From positions 1-14,307 of the forward strand of contig JADNEJ010000159.1 in assembly GCA_016292295.1 (NCBI GenBank): a DNA stretch of 14,307 nucleotides. The letters are read 5' to 3'. Below are positions 1 through 6,601 of the stretch, in pieces (positions within the stretch are counted from its first letter, which is position 1; the number at the start of each line of letters is the position of its first letter). Both the position numbers and the translations under genes were made by a program. The notes below the pieces were generated by a model. That model was given only the letters and a program-made list of their open reading frames with translations, made no database searches and had not been told where the DNA came from. The DNA is from Candidatus Thiodictyon intracellulare. GTDB lineage: Bacteria; Pseudomonadota; Gammaproteobacteria; Chromatiales; Chromatiaceae.

Positions 1-2
1 TC

Positions 3-131
3 GCCCACTTGGCCAGCATCATCGAGACCTGTCGCCAACGCGCCGTCTCGCCCTGCCCGTCTCTGGCCGAGGTGATCCGCCAGCGGCGCCAAGGACTTCA
101 AGCCCCACGGTTGCTCTCGCCAGCCATCTGA
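3..131 (+). pseudogene. Transposase C-terminal fragment (IS66-like, family uncertain)
   Basis: An open frame enters from the left edge and gives 42 residues before a TGA at 129-131. The visible part reads AHLASIIETCRQ, then a short Ser-Pro stretch, then LAEVIRQRRQGL, and ends in SPAI. The pattern I-E-T-C-R, a short linker, L-A-x-V-I and a basic end is the style of C-terminal tails of IS66-type DDE transposases. This is recognition from memory, so the family call is tentative. The coding sequence stops only a few bases before the place where the opposite-strand ATPase frame becomes recognisable (about 135-146). That leaves no room for a normal terminal inverted repeat, so the piece is probably a remnant. 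The rest of the gene lies outside the window. Confidence 0.5.
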
Positions 132-302
132 TCGGGGCGTCAAGGCCGACTTGCCACAGCCGCGATGGCCGTCGAACAGCACATAGCGGCGGCTCGGGAC
201 GTGACGTAGACCGGCGCCATGGTCGATCCCCAGGCGACGGATGATCTGACCTTCGCTGAAGTTGCCGTGGGCCTGATTCAGGGGCACTAGACGGGGGTCC
301 AT
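132..302 (-). pseudogene. Truncated P-loop (AAA-type) ATPase, N-terminal stub
   Basis: On the minus strand an ATG at 302-300 opens a frame beginning MDPRLVPLNQAHGNFSEGQ. About 45 residues in it reaches LFDGHRGCGKSAL. This matches a Walker A loop (GxxxxGK[ST]), with the Lys at 150-152 and the Ser at 147-149. The GHRG(C/S)GKS form is common in AAA-type ATPases of unknown cellular role. Just after the P-loop the frame runs into the antisense of the transposase fragment. It stays open to the window edge, but the sequence there no longer resembles an ATPase, so the gene is most likely cut at about 132-146. No strong ribosome binding site precedes the ATG. No Walker B, sensor or arginine-finger region remains, so it cannot be active. 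Family membership rests only on the P-loop and its setting. Confidence 0.45.
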
Positions 303-500
303 GGGCTCAAACTAAATTTACATTTCAATAGGTTATCGAGATAGTTCCAAACGGAGCAGTCGGGCATAATCGATTGCGGGTGTGTTGCGTTCGTTGAAGC
401 TTAGAACCAATCGGGACTTGCCCCTTCGACAGGAGGCGTCTCACGGCAGGAATCGGGGGGCCGAATCGGCATCTCTAACTGCTGGAGCGAGCCCTCCGCG
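303..500. other. Intergenic stretch without a recognised gene
   Basis: This stretch lies between the ATPase stub and the end of der. Its first half (303-380) is clearly more AT-rich than the rest of the window and could hold the promoter of the truncated ATPase gene, but I cannot point to a convincing pair of hexamers. A 93-codon open frame that starts here (382) and runs into the antisense of der has no recognisable protein character. I see no terminator hairpin with a T-run for der. Confidence 0.5.
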
Positions 501-1913
501 CTATTTGCGCCGGACGTATGCTTTAAGCCGCGCCCGGTGCTTAATCTGGCGCTCGGTCAGGTTGTTTTTTATGCCCTTGAAGGGGTTGGTGCCGCTCTTG
601 AATTCGATACGCAGCGGGGTGCCGAAGATGCCTAAATCCTTGCGGAAGCGGTTGATGAGATAGCGCCGGTAGGTATCCGGGACGTTCTCGGTCTGGTTGC
701 CGTGGATGATGATGAGCGGCGGGTTGCGCCCGCCCTGGTGGGCATAGCGCAGCTTGATGCGCCGGCCGTGGACCAGCGGCGGTTGGTGTTCCTGGACCGC
801 GGCCTCCAGCAGTCGGGTCATCTCGGGGGTGGCGATGTCGCGCATGGCGTTAGCGTAGGCGCGGTCGACCTCATCGAGCAGCAACCCCACGCCGCTGCCG
901 TGTAGGGCGGAGATACGATGCTGAGCGGCGAAGTCGAGAAAGCCTAGCATGCGCTCGATCTGGGTGTGGATCTGGGTGCGGGCATCGGTGTCCAACCCGT
1001 CCCATTTGTTGATGGCGACCACCAGGGCGCGCCCGCTGTCGATGATGTGACCGGCGAGTGTGGCGTCCTGCTCACCGATGCCCTCGCGAGCGTCCAGCAC
1101 CATGATGATGACGTTGCACGCCTCAATTGCCTGTAACGTCTTGATGATACTGAACTTCTCAATCACGTCAGTGACCTTGCTGCGGCGCCGCACGCCTGCG
1201 GTATCGATCAGCGTATAGCGGCGCCCGCGGTATTCGACCGGGATGAAGATGCTGTCGCGGGTGGTGCCGGGCAGATTGCAGGTGACCAGGCGTTCCTCGC
1301 CCAAGAGCCGGTTGATGAGCGTCGACTTGCCGGCATTGGGGCGCCCGACCACGGCGACCTTGATGCCCTCGTCCGCACCGGTGGGTTCTGCGTCGGGGTC
1401 TGGGACGACCTGCGTGGCGCGAAAGGCCAGTTCCTCCAGCAGCCCTTCCATGAGGGTGCGTACCCCGCGCCCCTGGCTGGCGGATATGGGTATGGGATCA
1501 CCGAGCCCCAGTGCATGGAACTCGGCGGCGACCAGTTCGCGCTCCGCGTGGTCGGCCTTGTTGACCACCAGGCTCAGTGGCTTGCCGAGTCGGCGCAGGC
1601 GCTCGCCGATCTCGTGGTCACCGGCGGTGCAGCCGTCCTTGGCGTCGACCAGGAAGATGATCTGGTCCGCTTCCTCGATGGCGGCCTGGACCTGGCGCTG
1701 CATCAGGGCCTCGACCCCGTCGGCGTTGAAGCTGATCCCGCCCGTGTCGACCACGACATAAGGGTGGGGACCGACGCGGCCGACACCATACTGGCGGTCG
1801 CGCGTGAGGCCGGGGAAGTTGGCAACGAGTGCGTCGCGGCTCTGGGTGAGCCGGTTGAAAAGGGTGGATTTGCCGACATTCGGACGGCCCACCAGGGTGA
1901 TGACGGGCAGCAT
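501..1913 (-). CDS. der: Ribosome-associated GTPase Der (EngA)
   Basis: Der is an essential tandem GTPase that acts in late assembly of the 50S ribosomal subunit in the cytoplasm. The 470-residue product has the full layout. G domain 1 has the P-loop GRPNVGKST at 9-17, DTGG at 56-59 and NKAD at 118-121. G domain 2 has GRPNAGKST from 190, DTAG at 237-240 and NKWD at 302-305. A C-terminal KH-like domain follows (about 360-460), with the basic tail typical of the family. Its length is close to that of the E. coli protein (about 490). The ATG at 1913 is preceded by GAGG about ten bases upstream. It is the last gene of the ndk-to-der block and starts 60 bases after the bamB stop. No damage is seen. 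Confidence 0.97.
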   Translation of the reverse strand: MLPVITLVGRPNVGKSTLFNRLTQSRDALVANFPGLTRDRQYGVGRVGPHPYVVVDTGGISFNADGVEALMQRQVQAAIEEADQIIFLVDAKDGCTAGDHEIGERLRRLGKPLSLVVNKADHAERELVAAEFHALGLGDPIPISASQGRGVRTLMEGLLEELAFRATQVVPDPDAEPTGADEGIKVAVVGRPNAGKSTLINRLLGEERLVTCNLPGTTRDSIFIPVEYRGRRYTLIDTAGVRRRSKVTDVIEKFSIIKTLQAIEACNVIIMVLDAREGIGEQDATLAGHIIDSGRALVVAINKWDGLDTDARTQIHTQIERMLGFLDFAAQHRISALHGSGVGLLLDEVDRAYANAMRDIATPEMTRLLEAAVQEHQPPLVHGRRIKLRYAHQGGRNPPLIIIHGNQTENVPDTYRRYLINRFRKDLGIFGTPLRIEFKSGTNPFKGIKNNLTERQIKHRARLKAYVRRK

Positions 1914-1973
1914 GTCGGAGGTGCCTCTTTATAGAGTGTGTTAGGGGCTTGGTTCTTGAGCGTCGCCGGTGGC

Positions 1974-3329
1974 TTAGTCGGCGAACGTGCCGGCGGATTT
2001 GCCGGGGTCTTTGGTTAGCGACGTGGGTGCCGCCGGTGCTGCAAGGGTCGCGGACTTGGCGGCCTTGGTCGCTTGGGCGGTGCGTTCGGCCTGGTCCCCG
2101 ACCGCCGCTGACTGGGCGCCGCTACGGCCGCCCCCGCCTGGGACCGTGCCGGCAGTAAGCACGGCCAGAGTACCATCGGTGGCGTAGACATAGAGCCGAT
2201 TGCCAACTACCAGCGGGCGGGCGGTGATGGCCTTCTTGCTCACCCGGGTGCGGCCAACGATGCGGCCGTCGGTCTGGGCGATCAGGTGCAGCCAGCCTTC
2301 CAGGTCACCCACGGAGATCAGGTTGCCGATCAGGGCCGGCGCGGTGAGTTGACGGTTGCGCAGCCGCTCCTGTTTCCAGCGCCCGCCGCCAGCGGCCGGG
2401 TCTGCGCCCCATACCAGGTCAGCGGAGTCGGTGATGAACAGATCGTTCGGCGTGGCGGTGAGTCCGGCGTGAGACGACAATTCTCGACGCCACAGTATGC
2501 CGCCGCCGTCCAGGTCGACCGCCGCCAGGTCACCGTTGTAGGTATCGACGAAGACCACCTTGCCGACGATGAACGGGTCGGCGTCGATGTCAGTGATGCG
2601 GGCCAGTTCTGAGCGCCCGCCGGGCGCGGTGATGATGACCTCCCACAGCGGGGTGCCATCGGTGGGGTCGAGTTTGACCAGCTTACCACCGGCGAGCCCG
2701 ACGACGACCCCCTTGGGGGCGATCGCCGGGGTGCTGCTGCCGCGTAGCGTCAGCACCGGTGCAGAGTAGGGGACCCGCCACAGCTCGGTGCCTTTGGCCT
2801 CGTCGAGCGCGAAGACGGTGTCGTCGAGGGTGTGTATGATCACCTTGCCGTCGTCGGTGCGCCGGGGTACCGAGAGGACCTCCCCGCTGACCGGGGCGCA
2901 CCACTGCTCCTTGCCGTCAGTGCTCGACAGCGCGATGACCTGGCCGTTGCTGGTCCCCAGGATCAGGCGCTCCCCGGACAGTTCCGGGCCGGCGCTCAGC
3001 GGCAGCTTGGTATCCTTCTCCCACAGAATGTGCCCGCTGCCCGCATCCGCGGCGACCACCCGTCCGCGTGCGTCGGCCACGTAGACGCGGCCCCCGCCAA
3101 CCGCCGGGACTAGATAGAGGCGCCGGCCTTCGCTGCCCTTGGTGAGGCGCGCCGACCACAGGGTCGTGGCGGTGACCTCGGGGACCAGGGTGGTGAGTTT
3201 GGTCGGCGGGGTGGGGTCCTTCTCGGCGCCCAACCAGGGGATGTGACTGCAACCGGTCAGGACGCCGCCGACCAGCAATGCAGTGTAGATGCGCAGGGCG
3301 CCGTGGTAGGTAGGGTGTCGGGTGGGCAT
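1974..3329 (-). CDS. bamB: Outer membrane protein assembly factor BamB (lipoprotein)
   Basis: BamB is a periplasmic lipoprotein of the BAM complex that helps insert beta-barrel proteins into the outer membrane. From the ATG at 3329 the product is 451 residues. A basic N-terminus and hydrophobic stretch end in the lipobox LTGC, with the lipidated Cys near residue 27. Repeated WxxxL, DxxDG and VYV-type blades follow, forming an eight-bladed PQQ-like propeller. A TTG at 3347 overlaps the yfgM stop (TTGA) and would add six residues. I prefer the ATG because a GAGG lies 12 bases upstream of it and nothing SD-like precedes the TTG. The protein is longer than usual (about 380-400) owing to an Ala/Pro/Thr-rich tail of about 58 residues after the last blade. 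It sits between yfgM and der, the usual order. Confidence 0.93.
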   Translation of the reverse strand: MPTRHPTYHGALRIYTALLVGGVLTGCSHIPWLGAEKDPTPPTKLTTLVPEVTATTLWSARLTKGSEGRRLYLVPAVGGGRVYVADARGRVVAADAGSGHILWEKDTKLPLSAGPELSGERLILGTSNGQVIALSSTDGKEQWCAPVSGEVLSVPRRTDDGKVIIHTLDDTVFALDEAKGTELWRVPYSAPVLTLRGSSTPAIAPKGVVVGLAGGKLVKLDPTDGTPLWEVIITAPGGRSELARITDIDADPFIVGKVVFVDTYNGDLAAVDLDGGGILWRRELSSHAGLTATPNDLFITDSADLVWGADPAAGGGRWKQERLRNRQLTAPALIGNLISVGDLEGWLHLIAQTDGRIVGRTRVSKKAITARPLVVGNRLYVYATDGTLAVLTAGTVPGGGGRSGAQSAAVGDQAERTAQATKAAKSATLAAPAAPTSLTKDPGKSAGTFAD

Positions 3330-3343
3330 GATGTTGGTCAGCC

Positions 3344-3973
3344 TCAACCGGCGGTGGGCAGGTTGTCGAGCTTAAGCCGGATCAACTGAGGTAGCCCGGT
3401 CCCGGCCGCGATGGCCTTCTCATAGGCGACGCGTGCCGCGGCGGTGTCACCGCGGGCGGCGGCGAGGTCGCCGCGCACGGCCGCGAAGTCCCCGGCGAAG
3501 GCGGCGCTGTCGTCGTGGGCCGCGACGGTGGCCGCGGCGGCGTCCAGCTGGCTCAGCGCGAGTTGGATACGCGCGAGTCGCAGGCCCGCCAGGCGCGTCA
3601 GAGCGGGGTCCGGGGCCTTGACGAGCAGCCGTTTCAGGGCGGCCATGGCACCCGTGGCATCGCCGCTTTGATACAGGACCTGGGTAGCGACCAGAGCGCC
3701 CAGGGCGGGATAGGGAGTAGAGGCGTAATCGTGGTCCAGGAGTTGTGCCTGTTTGGCGGTCGACTGGGCCTCGCCCGCGGCGGCACTGACCATCAGTTGC
3801 TCAAAGACGGCCGAGGCTTGGGCGCCGACACCGTTGCGGTAGTCGGTCCAAGTGCTCCAACTGAACACGACCGCGAGGCCGATCGCTACCCCGCCCACCA
3901 CGGACATGCCGTTTTCCTTCCACCACTTCTTGATCGACTCGACCTTCTCGTCGTCGGTTTCGTATTCGCTCAC
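3344..3973 (-). CDS. yfgM: YfgM family periplasmic chaperone-like membrane protein
   Basis: YfgM is a single-pass inner-membrane protein. In E. coli it associates with PpiD and the SecYEG translocon and helps secreted proteins fold in the periplasm. The 209-residue product starts with the hallmark acidic and Lys/Trp-rich segment (VESIKKWWKENG, residues 11-22). A membrane helix follows at about 24-42. The periplasmic part is Ala-rich and helical, with TPR-like repeats (YPALGALVATQVLYQ and LTRLAGLRLARIQLA) and a final conserved-looking IRLKLDNL. The start codon is GTG at 3973, supported by AAAGGA about nine bases upstream. The stop overlaps the region of the bamB start, indicating translational coupling. 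Upstream lies the decayed hisS, so yfgM may now depend on read-through of about 230 bases of spacer or on a local promoter. Confidence 0.92.
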   Translation of the reverse strand: MSEYETDDEKVESIKKWWKENGMSVVGGVAIGLAVVFSWSTWTDYRNGVGAQASAVFEQLMVSAAAGEAQSTAKQAQLLDHDYASTPYPALGALVATQVLYQSGDATGAMAALKRLLVKAPDPALTRLAGLRLARIQLALSQLDAAAATVAAHDDSAAFAGDFAAVRGDLAAARGDTAAARVAYEKAIAAGTGLPQLIRLKLDNLPTAG

Positions 3974-4090
3974 GCTCGGTTTCCTTTAGGGGTCTGGGTA
4001 TTCGTGTAACGGTTGGATTCCAGCGTGATGCTGTTACCGCCCGCCGCTGCCCGCATGACAGGTCGTGCCCGTCGGTTGGAACTTTAGCCA

Positions 4091-4186
4091 GGATTACAGG
4101 ATTTTCAATGATCATCAAGATGATTGAGCAGCAGCGCCACCAGCACCCAACTCTGTTGATCCGGCAAAATCCCGTTAACCCTGTCC
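4091..4186. repeat. Imperfect inverted repeat in hisS-yfgM spacer
   Basis: The left arm (4091-4105) reads ggattacaggatttt. The right arm (4166-4186) reads aaaatcccgttaaccctgtcc, whose reverse complement resembles the left arm with mismatches and a gap. The arms enclose about 60 bases. Short ggat-taacagg-type palindromic units like this are common between genes in many environmental proteobacteria. I infer that it is a small dispersed element (REP/MITE-like) or a degraded one. It lies right behind the hisS remnant. Confidence 0.35.
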
Positions 4187-4206
4187 ATTTATCCTCCAGT
4201 TGCCTC

Positions 4207-4836
4207 TCAGCTGGCGGTTCGCGCCGCGGCTAGGAAAGCCGCGGTGTCCGAGAGGGTCAACTCGCACTGTTCGGCCGCTTCGCGCAGCGGCTTCATCCCA
4301 ACACTCGAAAACGGTGCGATTATAGTAGCTCAGTCCGCGCACCAGGCGCGGAATGATCCGGTAAGGGACGGCGGCAGCGTCAAGTTCGGTCCGGATGGTC
4401 GCGCAGTGGTCGCGGGTTTCGGTCCCCAGGCGGTCCAGGAGGGCTGGGGCCGCGGCGACGATCGCCGCCGTCTCGGGGCTCTTGGAGTCGAGTACCTGCG
4501 GGGGTTAGCAGTGAGCCGCCGGCGACTGTCCGCGTCCAACTGGTCCCGGTGTCCATCAAGGATGCATACCAGTTCCTCGCGGTAGGCGGCCCGCTCTGGT
4601 GCGTCGCTCAGGCTATTGATCTTGAATAGGTCCGATGACTCGACGATGGGGGTGCGGATCTCTGAGTAACCATAGCCGGTCAGGACCGCCCGGGCGGTAT
4701 CCTCCAGGCGCTGCCAGGTGTCGCTGCACGCCGGCGTGACATCATGCATCCCGCGAATCGCCTGGATGGTCTTGCTCGCGTCGGCGGCGAATGCGGGCCC
4801 CAGGTGCGGGCCGGCGCAGTCGCCCGGGGTGCTCAT
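4207..4836 (-). pseudogene. hisS: Decayed histidyl-tRNA synthetase (hisS) with two deletions and a frameshift
   Basis: HisS charges tRNA-His; the family is about 420-430 residues, but this locus spans only 630 bases. Residues 22-72 match the N-terminus (KTIQAIRGMHDVTP, then YGYSEIRTPIVESSDLFK). At 4620/4621 the frame jumps in phase to INSLSDAPERAAYREELV, a segment normally about 110 residues further on, so class II motif 2 is lost. One base is missing near 4494. After it the match continues in another frame (VLDSKSPET, then RLVRGLSYYNRTVFE). At about 4300 a second junction skips the GGRYDGL box, motif 3 and most of the anticodon-binding domain. Only a C-terminal piece resembling the family end (KPLREAAEQCELTLSD) remains, up to the TGA at 4207-4209. 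The ATG at 4836 overlaps the rodZ stop (ATGA). Three independent lesions make a functional product implausible. Confidence 0.85.
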
Positions 4837-5789
4837 TCGGGGCTTCTCGGGTCGAACTTGAAGCGTGCGTCCTTGCCGCGCGCGCGGCCGGCCAAGTCGA
4901 CGGGGCGGCCGCCGACAGTAACGCCCAAGGCCGCGGCGTTGCCGACGGTAACGGAATAGGGCGGGTTGCCGCCCAGAACCCGGGTGTCACCCTTGTGCAT
5001 CTGCCCTTTGAGGATCAGGGTACCCGCGGCGTCGCGGACGTTGATCCAAGTGGGGCTGGAGAAGGTCACGGCGACCTCGCCCGGGGGGCTGGCCGGCGTG
5101 CCGCCTGCCGCCGGCTCGGTCGCGGTGCCGGCCACGGTCGCGTCGGGGGTCGCGATGACCGGACCCGGCGGGGGCAGGGCGAGCGCCGCCGGCCGCTCGG
5201 ACTCGGGCTCCGGGCGGCCGCTGCTTGCGCCCGGCAACGGCAGCGCCGTGCCCGTGGCGCCTTGAGTGGCCGCAGCGATTGGCTGGTCCAGCGGCGGATG
5301 ATTGTTGACGGGGGTCGTCAGCGCGAGGCCTGAGGCGTCGCCGGGAGTCACTGCGGACAGCAACTCGGCCCGGTGCTGCCACCATAGTGAAAGCATTGCG
5401 ACCACCGCGGCGAGCAAGGCGAGACTGACCAGTCGCACCAAGATGTGACTGCTGCCGATCTCCTGTCGCGGCAGGGGGCTGATCCGCACGCCGATCGGTT
5501 CCTGGTCGGGATGGGTCGCGCGAAAGGCGGCGATCAGCGGCTCCGCGTCCAAACCGAGCAGGCGCGCGTAGTTGCGCAGGTAGCCGGTGACGAATACCGG
5601 GCCCGGCAGGTCCTGATAGCGGTCCTGTTCCAGGGCCTCGACCGTCGCGACCCGCAAATGGAGTTGGGCGGCGATGCGTTCGACCTCGATCCCCCGAGAC
5701 TGGCGCTGCACACGCAGGCGGCGCCCAGGGTTTTCGGAAAACTCGACAACATTTTGATCGTCCGGGCTGACGGCTTGAATGGGATTCAT
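4833..5789 (-). CDS. rodZ: Cytoskeletal protein RodZ (HTH, single-pass membrane)
   Basis: RodZ links the MreB actin-like filaments to the inner membrane and the elongation machinery, so it helps set rod shape. The 318-residue product has the family layout. A cytoplasmic helix-turn-helix domain spans about 18-90 (RRLRVQRQSRGIEVERIAAQ, then VEALEQDRY and the GYLRNYARLLGL signature). A membrane helix lies at about 116-137. A Pro/Ala/Thr-rich periplasmic linker follows, then a C-terminal DUF4115-type beta domain (about 238-318: TWINVRDAAG, then LGGNPPYSVTVGNA). The ATG at 5789 overlaps the pilW stop (ATGA). Its own stop overlaps the hisS start in the same way. ispG, which often follows rodZ, is absent here. 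Confidence 0.94.
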   Translation of the reverse strand: MNPIQAVSPDDQNVVEFSENPGRRLRVQRQSRGIEVERIAAQLHLRVATVEALEQDRYQDLPGPVFVTGYLRNYARLLGLDAEPLIAAFRATHPDQEPIGVRISPLPRQEIGSSHILVRLVSLALLAAVVAMLSLWWQHRAELLSAVTPGDASGLALTTPVNNHPPLDQPIAAATQGATGTALPLPGASSGRPEPESERPAALALPPPGPVIATPDATVAGTATEPAAGGTPASPPGEVAVTFSSPTWINVRDAAGTLILKGQMHKGDTRVLGGNPPYSVTVGNAAALGVTVGGRPVDLAGRARGKDARFKFDPRSPE

Positions 5790-6601
5790 CGCGAAGGGCT
5801 CATTGGAGGTCCCGAAGATGGGGCACTGTCGGACGGAAACTTGTCGCGCAAGACCTGTTCGTAGGTCTCGGCACCCTTGATATTGCCCAGCTTGCGCTCG
5901 GTCCTGATCACCAACTGCAAGGTCTGGAGGGTGTCGAGGTTGGCGCTGAGCACGCCCCTGGGGTAGTCATCCAGGTGGCGATGCAAGTAGACCCTGGCAG
6001 CCTTAGCGTTGTTGCGGTTGAATTCGATGGCGGCTAGCATGTACAAGGCCGGTCCATATTTGGGGTTGGCGGTCAGGACGCACTGATGGAAGGTCTCGGC
6101 GGCGGCGTCGCTGGTACTCATGGCGCAATTGCCGGCGTTGGTCAGCGAAAACCAAGGGGTTTTGTAGAGCGCCTTGGCGTACTGGGCCTGCGCCTCGGAG
6201 TAACGCCGTAGGGTGCAGAAAAAGCTGCCATAGGCGTCCAGCACGTCGGGGTTGCGGCGCGCGAGTTTCAGCGCATGCTTGAAATTTTCTTCGGCGAGCG
6301 TGGTTTCACCGATCTTCTGGTAGATCAGTGCCAGCATATAATAGCCGCCGGAGTTGCCCTTGTCCGCGGCGATCGCCTTTTCCGCGTTCTTCAGCGCCGC
6401 CTCCGTTTGACCCAGGCGAGAGTACTCCGCGGCGATTGCGATATAGAGGTCCGCCGAGCTGTTCTCCGTGCCGTTCTGTGCGTCGATCGAGTTCGGCGTG
6501 CCGCGTGCCTCGTGCCGGCTGCAGGACGCGCTCGCCGGACACAGCGCACAGAGGGCAAGGATACGGAGCAGGGCGGCCAATTGCATGGCAGTATGGTTCA
6601 T
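5786..6601 (-). CDS. pilW: Type IV pilus biogenesis/stability protein PilW (PilF), TPR lipoprotein
   Basis: PilW/PilF is the outer-membrane pilotin that brings the secretin PilQ to the outer membrane for type IV pilus assembly. The 271-residue product has a hydrophobic leader ending in SASC (Cys 27). This is a loose lipobox, because the usual Leu at -3 is Ser. Tandem TPR repeats follow from about residue 50 to 200 (AAEYSRLGQTEAALKNAEKA, YYMLALIYQKIGETTLAEE, DAYGSFFCTLRRYSEAQAQY). The same frame stays open much further upstream (to 7381), but that part is antisense to rlmN. The ATG at 6601 is chosen because it overlaps the rlmN stop (ATGA) and begins the leader directly. A second ATG five codons in is possible. 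The stop overlaps the rodZ start. Confidence 0.92.
   Translation of the reverse strand: MNHTAMQLAALLRILALCALCPASASCSRHEARGTPNSIDAQNGTENSSADLYIAIAAEYSRLGQTEAALKNAEKAIAADKGNSGGYYMLALIYQKIGETTLAEENFKHALKLARRNPDVLDAYGSFFCTLRRYSEAQAQYAKALYKTPWFSLTNAGNCAMSTSDAAAETFHQCVLTANPKYGPALYMLAAIEFNRNNAKAARVYLHRHLDDYPRGVLSANLDTLQTLQLVIRTERKLGNIKGAETYEQVLRDKFPSDSAPSSGPPMSPSR

Noticed and set aside
1243..1761. 172-codon plus-strand open frame across der.
   Set aside because: It is antisense to the conserved G domains of der and has no protein character.
3330..3347. TTG at 3347 as the bamB start.
   Set aside because: No ribosome binding site precedes it, while the ATG at 3329 has GAGG upstream; the six-residue difference does not affect the leader. 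It stays possible through coupling to the yfgM stop.
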